Of a stretch of 32,034 nt of DNA, positions 1-7,389 are shown one piece after another. Location: NCBI GenBank assembly GCA_945874805.1, contig CAMCJI010000014.1, positions 1-32,034 on the forward strand, given 5' to 3'. This DNA comes from Asaia bogorensis. GTDB taxonomy: Bacteria; Pseudomonadota; Alphaproteobacteria; Acetobacterales; Acetobacteraceae. The notes beneath the pieces are model-generated. The model was not told where the DNA came from. It made no database searches and saw only the letters and a program-made list of their open reading frames with translations. Each line of letters opens with the position of its first letter. The first letter of the stretch is position 1. The translations under genes were made by a program, and so were the position numbers.

Positions 1-1076
1 AGCATTCCGTCGAACGCCCCCATCGCCGGGGTGATCGGGATGGTGTCGCAGGCGATGCCGAGCAGGCGGGCGCATTCGGCTGCGTCGTCCAGGCTGTCCT
101 GGCTGGTGTAGGGGCTCGGCATCATGAAGCAGCGAACCCGCTCCGGCCCGAGCGCATCGACGGCAACGGCGGCCGAAAGTGCGGAGTCGATACCGCCGGA
201 CAGGCCGAGGATGACGCCGGGAAACCCGTTCTTGCGCACGTAATCGCGCAGGCCGAGCACCATCGCCTGGTAGATCGATTCCAGCCGCTCTGGCTCCGGG
301 CTGAGCGGCTGCGCGGCGCAGACCAGCCGGTCGCCATCGCGCTGCCAAGTGGTCAGCCGCACCTCCTCGGCGAAATGCGGCATCTGGACTGCGAGCTGGC
401 GGTCGGCATTGAGGACGAAGCTCGCGCCCTCGAACACCAGCTCATCCTGCCCGGCGATCTGCGCGCAGAACACGAAGGGCAATTCGGTCTCCACCACGCG
501 GTGCACCGCGAGATCGACGCGCTGGCGGTGCTTGTCCACCTCATAGGGGCTGCCATTGATCGACAGCAGCATCTCCGCCCCGCTTTCGGCGAGCGTCTCG
601 GCGACGGCGGGAAACCACCAGTCCTCGCAGATCAGCAGGCCGATGCGAAAGCCGCGGAAGGGGATGGGGCCGGGGGCGGGCCCGGCGTCGAACACCCGCT
701 TTTCGTCGAACACGCCGTAGTTCGGCAGTTCGTGCTTGGCGCGGCGGGCGACGATGCGGCCGCCATCGAGCAGGAAGGCACCGTTATACAGCTTGTCGCC
801 ATCCTGCCAGGGCGTGCCGACGATCACCGCCGGGCCGCCATCCGCCGTCTCTGCCGCCAGCACCTCGATCGCGGCGGCGCAGCGGGCGACGAAGGCCGGC
901 TTGCGGACGAGGTCCTCCGTCGGATAGCCGGCGATGGACATTTCCGGGGTGACGACGAGGTCGGCCCCCAATGCCGCGGCCTCGGCGCGGGCGCGGCGGA
1001 TGGCGGCGAGGTTCGCCTCCACCTGGCCGACATGGAGATTGATCTGGGCGAGGGCGAGCTTCAGGGTGTCCGACAT
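1..1076 (-). CDS. nadE: Glutamine-dependent NAD+ synthetase, N-terminal two thirds (runs off window)
   Basis: Converts deamido-NAD to NAD with ATP and glutamine, the last step of NAD synthesis. The minus-strand frame opens with ATG at 1076 (MSDTLKLALAQINLHVGQ) and is still open at base 1, so about 358 codons are visible and the C-terminus lies outside. Residues 1 to about 265 are a nitrilase-type glutaminase domain with the Glu-Lys-Cys triad: E45 in TPEMSIAGYP, K114 in AKHELPNYG and C150 in LLICEDWW. The synthetase domain then begins, with the ATP PP-loop LGLSGGIDSALS near residue 290. The fusion of both domains marks the glutamine-hydrolysing type rather than the ammonia-only enzyme. A nicotinate phosphoribosyltransferase of the same pathway lies at 4770-5930, but it is not in the same transcription unit. 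The identification is firm. Confidence 0.95.
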   Translation of the reverse strand, partial: MSDTLKLALAQINLHVGQVEANLAAIRRARAEAAALGADLVVTPEMSIAGYPTEDLVRKPAFVARCAAAIEVLAAETADGGPAVIVGTPWQDGDKLYNGAFLLDGGRIVARRAKHELPNYGVFDEKRVFDAGPAPGPIPFRGFRIGLLICEDWWFPAVAETLAESGAEMLLSINGSPYEVDKHRQRVDLAVHRVVETELPFVFCAQIAGQDELVFEGASFVLNADRQLAVQMPHFAEEVRLTTWQRDGDRLVCAAQPLSPEPERLESIYQAMVLGLRDYVRKNGFPGVILGLSGGIDSALSAAVAVDALGPERVRCFMMPSPYTSQDSLDDAAECARLLGIACDTIPITPAMGAFDGM

Positions 1077-1211
1077 GCGATCAAACTAAAGCAATCCGCG
1101 CGGGGCGGAAATCCCGCCCCCGCCGGCCGGTTCACCGCCGGTTCACATCGGCGTGGCATTGCCGCCGCATCTGCGCCATATCGGCGCCCAGCAATCGTCA
1201 GGATCCGCTTC

Positions 1212-2006
1212 ATGGTCACCCGCATCACCGTCAACGGCACCTCCTTCAACGTCGATGAGACGCTGCCGCACCCGTTCTGGTCCGGCGTGGCGGATGGGCG
1301 CTGGGAGCCGGACACGTTCCGCCTGTTCGACCGCGTGCTGCTGCCGGACTGGCGGTTCGTTGATATCGGCGCCTGGATCGGGCCGACCTCGCTCTATGCC
1401 GCACGCAAGGTTTCCCGGGTGGACGCCTATGAGTGCGACCCGGTGGCCCTGCGCGCGCTCCGCCGCAACATCGGCGCCAACCCCGACCTCGCCGGCCGGA
1501 TCACCACCTACGAACACGCCATCGGCGAGGAGGATGGGTTCATGCGGCTGTATTCGGCCGCCCTGGGTAACTCCGAGACCTCGATCTACGCCAGCCACCA
1601 GCGCGGCACGGAAATGCGCGAGCTGCGCGAATCGGTGCTGGCCGGCGTGCGCGACGTGCGCGCGGTGTTCCGCGACCGCGGCTATGCGGCCTGCGATCAG
1701 ACCTTCGTGAAGATGGATGTGGAGGGGGCGGAATTCCGCATCCTGCCGCGGCTGGCCGATGTGGTTGCCGATTCCCGCTGCGTCTGGTGCGTCAGCTTCC
1801 ACGAATGGAACCTCAATCCGCCGGGCCTGCCCGCCGAGCCGTATCGCGCGGCGCAGATGATCAACGCCCTGTCGGTCTTCGCCCCGCTGAACTGGTACAC
1901 CAGCGACCTGCAACCGATCGACAAGGCCGTGCTGTTCGACGAGCTGACGAAGCGGACGTGGCCGATCCACAGCTCGCTGGTGTTCTCGGCCAGCAAGCTC
2001 GGCTGA
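1212..2006 (+). CDS. FkbM family SAM-dependent methyltransferase
   Basis: A 264-residue protein of the FkbM type, a family that O-methylates sugars and natural products. The SAM-binding motif I is VDIGAWIGP at residues 50-58, followed by the acidic strand end in VDAYECDP. The characteristic FkbM motif FVKMDVEGAEF lies in the C-terminal half. I chose ATG 1212 because homology-like sequence starts just after it and AGGA lies about 10 bases upstream. The open frame extends upstream to 375, but that part is antisense to nadE and has no family character. A T8 run directly follows the stop (2009-2016). The gene is divergent from nadE and no glycosyltransferase is nearby, so the substrate cannot be inferred. 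Confidence 0.85.
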   Translation: MVTRITVNGTSFNVDETLPHPFWSGVADGRWEPDTFRLFDRVLLPDWRFVDIGAWIGPTSLYAARKVSRVDAYECDPVALRALRRNIGANPDLAGRITTYEHAIGEEDGFMRLYSAALGNSETSIYASHQRGTEMRELRESVLAGVRDVRAVFRDRGYAACDQTFVKMDVEGAEFRILPRLADVVADSRCVWCVSFHEWNLNPPGLPAEPYRAAQMINALSVFAPLNWYTSDLQPIDKAVLFDELTKRTWPIHSSLVFSASKLG

Positions 2007-2022
2007 GTTTTTTTTCACCATC

Positions 2023-2028
2023 TGTCGA
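2023..2028 (+). promoter_or_regulatory. Candidate ECF42-type -35 element
   Basis: The hexamer TGTCGA lies 70 bases upstream of the YCII/DGPF gene. ECF42 sigma factors are reported to recognise TGTCGA in the -35 region of the DGPF-protein genes they control, and such a sigma factor is encoded immediately downstream. I see no unambiguous -10 partner. A 7-bp stem (CGCCTGC/GCAGGCG, 2038-2062) follows in the presumed leader. The assignment is based on context. Confidence 0.45.
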
Positions 2029-2098
2029 AATCCGCCCCGCCTGCGGCTCATGGGGGCAGGCGTGGCGAAGGGCCGCGCCGGACAGGCAGGAGCGATCA

Positions 2099-2461
2099 AT
2101 GCAGTACATGATGGCGATCTATGAGCACGAGTCGGACATGAGCCGGCGTAACGACCCCGACGAGGCTGGCCCCTACTGGGGCGTCTGGATGGACTATGTC
2201 GCCGCCCTGAACGCCGCCGGCATCACCCGCGGCGGCAACGGCCTCGCGGTGCCGGCAACGGCCACCACGCTTCGCATGCAGGACGGCAAGCGGCTGGTGC
2301 AGGACGGTCCCTTCGCCGACAGCAAGGAGCAGCTCGGCGGCTACTTCATCCTCGACGTGCCCGACCTCGACACCGCTTTGGCCTGGGCGGCGAAATGCCC
2401 GGCGCTGCCCAACGGCGCGGTGGAAATCCGCCCGGTGCTGCCCCCGCCCCCCGGTGCATGA
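2099..2461 (+). CDS. YCII-related (DGPF) protein
   Basis: A 120-residue single-domain protein of the YCII/DGPF family. It begins MQYMMAIYEHE, carries the diagnostic QDGPFADSKEQLGGYFILD near residues 63-81, and ends in the usual VEIRPV strand. The biochemical function of the family is not settled; a ferredoxin-like fold and small-molecule chemistry have been suggested. AGGAG at 2088-2092 is well placed for ATG 2099. The stop overlaps the start of the downstream sigma factor gene. That pairing is typical of ECF42 loci, where DGPF proteins are both neighbours and regulatory targets. The upstream TGTCGA fits this. Confidence 0.88.
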   Translation: MQYMMAIYEHESDMSRRNDPDEAGPYWGVWMDYVAALNAAGITRGGNGLAVPATATTLRMQDGKRLVQDGPFADSKEQLGGYFILDVPDLDTALAWAAKCPALPNGAVEIRPVLPPPPGA

Positions 2462-3659
2462 GGCGGCGCGCGCGGCCGAACAGGCCGCACGCACATCCTA
2501 CGGCCGGCTCGTCGCCATCCTCGCCGGGCGCACCTGCGACCTCGCGGCGGTGGAGGACGCGCTGGCCGAGGCATTCGGCGCGGCGCTGGCCACCTGGCCC
2601 GCGCGCGGCGTGCCCGACCGGCCGGAGGCCTGGCTGCTGACCGCGGCCCGGCGCGTGCTCGGTCACGGCCAGCGCCATGCCCGCGTGCGCGCCGCCGCCG
2701 CCCAGGCCCTGCACCTGCTCGCCGAGGAGGCGGAGGACCGGATGACGACCGCCTCCCCCTTCCCCGACGAGCGGCTCGGCCTGCTGTTCGTGTGCGCCCA
2801 TCCGGCGATCGACCGCAGCGTGCACACCCCGCTGATGCTGCAGACCGTGCTGGGGCTGGATGCCGCGCGCATCGCCGGCGCCTTCGCCACCACCGCCGCC
2901 GCGATGGGCCAGCGCCTCGTGCGGGCCAAGGCGAAAATCCGCGATGCCGGTATCGCCTTCGCCGTCCCCGGGGCAGATCAGCTGGCAGAGCGGCTCGACC
3001 CGGTGCTGGAGGCGATCTACGCCGCCTACGGCACTGGCTGGGACGCACCCGATGGCCGCGACCTCACGGCGGAGGCGCTGTTCCTCTGCCGGCTGACCGC
3101 CGATCTGCTGCCCGGGGAGCCGGAGGTGCTGGGCCTGCTGGCCCTGCTGCTCCATTGCGAAGCCCGCAGCGGCGCCCGCCGCGGCGCGGGTGGCGCCTTC
3201 GTGCCGCTGGCCGCGCAGGACACCGCGCTGTGGGACCGCGGCATGATCGCCGCCGCCGAGCAGACCCTGGGGCGCGCCTTCGCGCTGCGGCGGATCGGCC
3301 ATTTCCAGATCGAGGCGGCGATCCAATCCGCCCATGCCGGGCGCGCCGCCACCGGGCGGGTGGACTGGGCCGGCATCGTGCGGCTGTACGACGCGCTGAT
3401 CGGCCTCGCCCCCGGCCTGGGCGCGCTGGTCGGCCGGGCCGCGGCGCTGGCCGAGGCGGGGGAGGCGCAGGTCGGGCTGGCAGCACTGGAGGCGATTGCC
3501 GGAGCGGACGGCTACCAGCCCTGGTGGGCGGTGCGCGCGCATCTGCTGCAGCTTCTCGGCCGCACGGCGGAGGCGGCGGCCGCCTATGCCCGTGCGGGCA
3601 GCCTGGCCAGCGATCCGGCCGTGCGCGAATTTCTCCGCGCCCGTGCCGCCGACGCTTGA
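2454..3659 (+). CDS. ECF42-like RNA polymerase sigma factor with C-terminal TPR-like domain
   Basis: A 401-residue protein matching the COG4941 type: an ECF sigma factor with a long helical C-terminal extension. Residues 1 to about 170 hold the sigma2 and sigma4 regions, including the helix-turn-helix area GLDAARIAGAFATTAAAMGQ and RLVRAKAKIRDAG. The family blocks RDLTAEALFLCRL and EVLGLLALLLHCEAR follow, then TPR-like helices ending in WAVRAHLLQLLGRTAEAA and AVREFLRAR. The start is GTG 2454, overlapping the last codons of the YCII gene, so the two are probably translationally coupled. No anti-sigma factor is adjacent. ECF42 members lack one, and the C-terminal extension is thought to control activity. 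Confidence 0.88.
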   Translation: MHEAARAAEQAARTSYGRLVAILAGRTCDLAAVEDALAEAFGAALATWPARGVPDRPEAWLLTAARRVLGHGQRHARVRAAAAQALHLLAEEAEDRMTTASPFPDERLGLLFVCAHPAIDRSVHTPLMLQTVLGLDAARIAGAFATTAAAMGQRLVRAKAKIRDAGIAFAVPGADQLAERLDPVLEAIYAAYGTGWDAPDGRDLTAEALFLCRLTADLLPGEPEVLGLLALLLHCEARSGARRGAGGAFVPLAAQDTALWDRGMIAAAEQTLGRAFALRRIGHFQIEAAIQSAHAGRAATGRVDWAGIVRLYDALIGLAPGLGALVGRAAALAEAGEAQVGLAALEAIAGADGYQPWWAVRAHLLQLLGRTAEAAAAYARAGSLASDPAVREFLRARAADA

Positions 3660-3714
3660 CGTTCTTCTATCGGACCAATACGCTTTCGGGGCCATATCAC
3701 GGGAGCCCTCCGCC

Positions 3715-4131
3715 ATGTCCAGCATCACCGCGACGGCCCAACTGTTCTTCGACGCCTGCGAATCCGGCAAAGGCTGGGAGGGGTGTGCCGCCTACTGCAC
3801 CCCCGACGCCACCTTCTCCGCCCAGTGCGAGGCGCTGGCGGGCATTGCCACGCTGCCGGCCTATTGCGACTGGATGAAGGGGCTGCTGACCATCCTGGAG
3901 GACGGCAGCTACGTCATCAAATCCTTCGGCACCGATGCGGCGCGCCACAACGTCACCGCCTTCGGCGTGTTCACCGGCACCCATACCGGCCAGGGCGGGC
4001 CGGTTCCGCCCACCGGCAAAACGATCCATGCGGACTACGTTTATGTGATGCAGTTCACCGGCGACAAGATCAGCCACATGACCAAGATCTGGCATTCCTG
4101 GCAGAGCCTGAAGGATCTCGGCTGGGCTTAG
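3715..4131 (+). CDS. NTF2-like / SnoaL-like protein
   Basis: A 138-residue protein with the cone-shaped NTF2/SnoaL pattern: an N-terminal helix (ATAQLFFDACESGKGWEG), a Cys-containing segment AAYCTPDATFSAQ, and a C-terminal sheet with GKTIHADYVYVMQFTGDKISHMTKIWHSW. Proteins of this superfamily are small-molecule isomerases, cyclases or binding proteins, and no catalytic set can be assigned here. ATG 3715 is preceded by GGGAG. The gene follows the ECF42 sigma gene by 55 bases on the same strand, so it may belong to the same transcription unit. No separate TGTCGA copy is visible in the gap. Confidence 0.75.
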   Translation: MSSITATAQLFFDACESGKGWEGCAAYCTPDATFSAQCEALAGIATLPAYCDWMKGLLTILEDGSYVIKSFGTDAARHNVTAFGVFTGTHTGQGGPVPPTGKTIHADYVYVMQFTGDKISHMTKIWHSWQSLKDLGWA

Positions 4132-4143
4132 GGCCAGCTTGAT

Positions 4144-4638
4144 TTATATTACGATATAGCAACTATAAGGCCGTGCGGCGGCGCCGGTTGCAATGGCCTT
4201 GGTGCTACATCGGGCATGGCGGCGCGGCCATGTCCGGGCCGGCGCCGAGCCGAATGAGGCATGCGGCGGGGTGACGGCGATGGCCGTGCCACGCGCCTGG
4301 ACCACCGGGAGCGAGCCATCCGCCGACGCGGGCGGCCGGCAAGCCGACGCGTGATCGCGGGCGCGGGTTCGCCTGGGGCTGCCGGACGGGCGGCGCGGTG
4401 CCGCTGCGGCCGATGACACCGGGATGGCGGCGGGTGCGATGGTGGGGGGCTCGGTGGCGGCGGGGAGCGGGGCCAGGGTTCCGGCCTGCCATTGGGCGAA
4501 CAGGCTCTCCAGCGCCGTGAGGGCGGCGGTGATGCGGCGGAGAAAGAACAGGTGCAGCACCAGCCCCATCCAGCCGCCGGACATCAGCCCGGCGAGGGCG
4601 CCTTTCAGTCCGGTGATCGGGTTGGCGGGTATGTTCAT
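4144..4638 (-). CDS. Small hypothetical protein with one hydrophobic segment, possible paralogue of 25568-26149
   Basis: A 164-residue protein of unknown function. ATG 4638 gives MNIPANPITGLKGALAGLMS, a hydrophobic stretch (GGWMGLVLHLFF), the motif LFAQWQAGTL, then an Ala/Pro/Arg-rich low-complexity tail. An upstream in-frame start at 4674 would put the promoter inside the gene, so I rejected it. The segment around residues 27-56 can be aligned without gaps to the protein at 25568-26149, sharing Leu-Leu, Arg-Ile and Trp-x-x-Gly-x-Leu. I have seen this Trp-x-x-Gly motif in uncharacterised acetobacterial proteins, but that is recollection. The final codons are read from an unusually AT-rich box (4144-4170), so the C-terminus may be eroded. 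Function unknown. Confidence 0.55.
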   Translation of the reverse strand: MNIPANPITGLKGALAGLMSGGWMGLVLHLFFLRRITAALTALESLFAQWQAGTLAPLPAATEPPTIAPAAIPVSSAAAAPRRPSGSPRRTRARDHASACRPPASADGSLPVVQARGTAIAVTPPHASFGSAPARTWPRRHARCSTKAIATGAAARPYSCYIVI

Positions 4639-4645
4639 GGTTTGT

Positions 4646-4674
4646 GCTATACGCCCACGCGGCGGTCGCTGCAA
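4646..4674 (-). promoter_or_regulatory. Sigma70-type promoter, probably leaderless, for the 4144-4638 gene
   Basis: Read on the minus strand, a -35 TTGCAG (4674-4669) is followed by a 17-base spacer and a -10 TATAGC (4651-4646). Only seven bases separate the -10 from ATG 4638, so transcription would start at or next to the start codon and the mRNA would be leaderless. No Shine-Dalgarno sequence is present, consistent with that. Confidence 0.5.
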
Positions 4675-4713
4675 CGGTTATTTTTCCATTGCTAGGATTT
4701 TTTGCTAAGCCTT

Positions 4714-4740
4714 GTTGGACAGCAGGTGCATGCTGCCAAC
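4714..4740. other. Bulged hairpin downstream of the phosphoribosyltransferase gene
   Basis: GTTGG-A-CAGCA pairs with TGCTG-CCAAC around a six-base loop, giving a 10-bp stem with one bulge. It lies about 30 bases beyond the stop of the minus-strand gene at 4770. On the minus strand it is followed by A-rich rather than T-rich sequence, so it is not a canonical intrinsic terminator. It may stabilise the 3' end of the message. Confidence 0.3.
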
Positions 4741-4769
4741 GGAAAAGCGTGGATCCTTCGCCAGGTGGC

Positions 4770-5930
4770 TCAGGATGAGGGATTTTCCAATTGCTTGCTG
4801 CTGCGATTGCCGTTGCGCTTGAGCAGAAATTCGCGGCCCACCTTGACCATCGGCACCCCGTCATAGGCGACGATGTCGGCTGTGGCGTAGGTTTCGCTCC
4901 ATACGTCCGGGATGAAGCTGCCGGTGCCCACCACGTCGATCGGCGCATGCGCGTCCGCCATCACCCGGCACTTGTCCACACCGAAGCCGGAGGAGGCGAC
5001 GATGCGGACCTTCGGGTAGCCGGCTTCGTCCAGCGCCTCCCGCATCCGCCAGATGGCGGCAGCAGAGACGCCGGTGCCGACGAGGGCGCGCAATTCGCTG
5101 TCGCTGCGGTAGCGGCGGATGGCGCCGGGCGCGCGGCGTTCGAGCACGGCATAGCTCTCGGCGGGGTCGAGGCCTTCCAGGAACCGGCCGCCGTGCGTGT
5201 CGAGGCGAACCTGCATCCGGCCGGCGGCGGCGAGGTCAGGAAAGCGGGCGCAGACGGCCAGCGCATCGGTGATCTCGCGGCCGAAGTAATCGACCAGTAC
5301 CGTCAGCACCTCCTCGGGGAAGGCCGCGTGGAACATCTCGGCCGCGCGCACGGTGCTGCCGGCATAGCCGATCAGGGCGTGCGGCATGGTGCCGCGGCCG
5401 GCGGCGGCGCCGAACCAGTGAGCCGTGCCGTCATTGGCGTTGCCGACGAAGCCGCGGGCGCCTTCCTTCTGCGCCGCCCGGCTGCCGACGGACGCGGCGT
5501 AGGCCATCATGTCCTGCATCTCCGCCCCGGCGCAGTGGCGCGCTTCCATAGCCAGGAAGGACACGGCGGGCAGGGCCAGGCACATCTGATAGGCGTTGTG
5601 CGCCGCCACGCAGGCAGGGCCGGTCTTCTGCAGGAAGATCGTCTCCAGGTCCGCCAGCTGGGCGAAGCTGCCGGTGATGTACACGAGCGGCTCGCCGGCG
5701 CCGACCCATTCGCCCTCGGCATGCGTCACATCGATATCGAACGCCACGCCCCTCTCGGCGGCCACCCGGCCTAGCCAGTCGAGCATCAGGCCCGCAGCCG
5801 AGATCACCGGCCGGCGCAGGAACACCGCGTAAGTGACGCGCTTGTCGCCGAACTGGCGGACGATCTGGCGGGTGCGGTTGAAATAGACGTCCGTGCGGGC
5901 CGCGATGTCGTCGTTGAGCGGACTGCCCAT
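4770..5930 (-). CDS. Nicotinate phosphoribosyltransferase-type enzyme
   Basis: A 386-residue protein of the nicotinate/quinolinate phosphoribosyltransferase fold. It would make nicotinate mononucleotide from nicotinate and PRPP in NAD salvage. The N-terminus has TDVYFNRTRQIVRQFG. The centre has GSFAQLADLETIFLQKTG, the AAHNAYQMCLALP segment and ARGFVGNANDGTAHWFG. The C-terminal barrel has VRLDTHGGRFLEG, VRIVASSGFGVDKC and PIDVVGTGSFIPD, the phosphate-binding part. It matches the shorter NAPRTase-like group more than classic PncB, so I give no symbol. The start lies two bases after the stop of the DAHP synthase gene, so the two form one unit. The C-terminus ends in a polar tail. Confidence 0.82.
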   Translation of the reverse strand: MGSPLNDDIAARTDVYFNRTRQIVRQFGDKRVTYAVFLRRPVISAAGLMLDWLGRVAAERGVAFDIDVTHAEGEWVGAGEPLVYITGSFAQLADLETIFLQKTGPACVAAHNAYQMCLALPAVSFLAMEARHCAGAEMQDMMAYAASVGSRAAQKEGARGFVGNANDGTAHWFGAAAGRGTMPHALIGYAGSTVRAAEMFHAAFPEEVLTVLVDYFGREITDALAVCARFPDLAAAGRMQVRLDTHGGRFLEGLDPAESYAVLERRAPGAIRRYRSDSELRALVGTGVSAAAIWRMREALDEAGYPKVRIVASSGFGVDKCRVMADAHAPIDVVGTGSFIPDVWSETYATADIVAYDGVPMVKVGREFLLKRNGNRSSKQLENPSS

Positions 5931-5932
5931 GG

Positions 5933-7309
5933 CTACTGTGCCGCCAGCGCCGGCGCGACGTCACGCCGTTGCTTCAACTCCTCGGCAATCAGAAAGGCCA
6001 GTTCCAGCGACTGCTCGGCATTCAGCCGCGGGTCGCAGAATGTTTCATACCGCTCGGAGAGATCGGTCTCGGACAGACGCCGGGCGCCGCCGATGCACTC
6101 CGTCACCTCGCGCCCGGTCATCTCCACATGCACGCCGCCGGCATGCGTGCCTTCGGCGGCATGCACGTCGAAGAAGCCGCGGACCTCGCGCAGGATGGCG
6201 TCGAAGTTGCGGGTTTTGATCTTGCTGGCGGTCGAGATGGTGTTGCCGTGCATGGGGTCGCACAGCCAGACCACCTTGTGGCCGGATTTGCGGATGGCGC
6301 GCACCAGCGGCGGCAGCAGGGTCTCGACCTTTTCGGCCCCCATGCGGCTGATCAGCGTCAGGCGGCCGGGCTCGTTGGCGGGGTTGAGCGTATCGGCCAG
6401 GCGCAGCAGGTCGTCCGCCGTGGTGGTCGGCCCGACCTTGAGGCCCAGCGGGTTCTTCACCCCGCGCAGGAACTCCACATGCGCGCCGTCCGGCTGGCGG
6501 GTGCGGTCGCCGATCCACAGGAAATGCGCCGAGCAGGCATACCAGTCGCCAGAGGTGCTATCGACGCGGGTGAGCGCCTGCTCATAGGGCAGCAGCAGCG
6601 CCTCGTGGCTGGTGTAGAAATCGGTTTCGCGGATCTGCGGAATGGCCGCACTCGTCATGCCGCAGGCGGCCATGAAGGCCAGCGTCTCCTCGATCCGCCC
6701 GGCGAGGTCCTGGTATTTCGCGGCCAGCGGCGAGCGGGCGGCGAAGTCGAGGTTCCAGCGGTGCACCTGGTGCAGATCGGAATAACCGCCGGTGGCGAAC
6801 GCCCGCAGCAGGTTCAGCGTGCCGGCGGACTGGAAATAGCCCAGTTCCATCCGGGCGGGATCGGGAATGCGGGCCTCGGCGGTGAATTCCGGGCCGTTGA
6901 TGATGTCGCCGCGATAGCTGGGGAAGGTCTCCGCCCCGATCGTCTCGGTGTCGGAGCTGCGGGGCTTGGCGAACTGGCCAGCCATGCGGCCCATCTTCAC
7001 CACCGGCACCCCGGCGCCGAAAGTGAGCACCACGGCCATTTGCAGCAGCACGCGGAAGGTGTCGCGGATGACGTTGGCGGTGAAGTCGCCGAAGCTCTCC
7101 GCACAGTCGCCACCTTGCAGAACAAAACCCTGCCCATTGGCCACCTGCGCCAGCGCCGCCTTCAGCCGCCGCGCCTCACCGGCGAAAACCAGCGGCGGAT
7201 ATTTGCCGAGCTTGGCCTCCATGGCGACGAGCTTGGCCATGTCGGGATAGGCGGGCACCTGGCGGATCGGCTGATTGCGCCAGGAGTCGGGAGTCCAATT
7301 GGTGCTCAT
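5933..7309 (-). CDS. Class II 3-deoxy-7-phosphoheptulonate (DAHP) synthase
   Basis: Catalyses the first shikimate-pathway step: phosphoenolpyruvate plus erythrose 4-phosphate gives DAHP, in the cytoplasm. The 458-residue length and the opening [19 protein letters not shown] are typical of the plant-like class II enzymes. Recognisable segments are [15 protein letters not shown] (metal-binding Cys), [90 protein letters not shown] and [21 protein letters not shown] 7309 gives the expected N-terminus. The nicotinate phosphoribosyltransferase gene follows after two bases. A coding link between aromatic synthesis and NAD salvage has no obvious mechanism and may be simple co-transcription. Confidence 0.95.
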   Translation of the reverse strand: MSTNWTPDSWRNQPIRQVPAYPDMAKLVAMEAKLGKYPPLVFAGEARRLKAALAQVANGQGFVLQGGDCAESFGDFTANVIRDTFRVLLQMAVVLTFGAGVPVVKMGRMAGQFAKPRSSDTETIGAETFPSYRGDIINGPEFTAEARIPDPARMELGYFQSAGTLNLLRAFATGGYSDLHQVHRWNLDFAARSPLAAKYQDLAGRIEETLAFMAACGMTSAAIPQIRETDFYTSHEALLLPYEQALTRVDSTSGDWYACSAHFLWIGDRTRQPDGAHVEFLRGVKNPLGLKVGPTTTADDLLRLADTLNPANEPGRLTLISRMGAEKVETLLPPLVRAIRKSGHKVVWLCDPMHGNTISTASKIKTRNFDAILREVRGFFDVHAAEGTHAGGVHVEMTGREVTECIGGARRLSETDLSERYETFCDPRLNAEQSLELAFLIAEELKQRRDVAPALAAQ

Positions 7310-7389
7310 ACGTTTCCATTCCGGCGCCGCACGGGGCGCTCCCGCGACGGTTCAAGCTTTGGGTTTATCCACGGAAACGGGGGGGTTGG

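Noticed and set aside
375-1211. A 279-residue N-terminal extension of the FkbM methyltransferase
   Set aside because: This part is antisense to nadE and has no methyltransferase or signal sequence; ATG 1212 fits the family.
2038-2062. CGCCTGC/GCAGGCG stem as terminator for the FkbM gene
   Set aside because: The T8 run precedes the stem on the plus strand, so the order is wrong for an intrinsic terminator.
2346-3770. A 474-codon minus-strand frame opposite the sigma factor gene
   Set aside because: It is the complement of a clear ECF42 sigma gene and crosses two gene boundaries.
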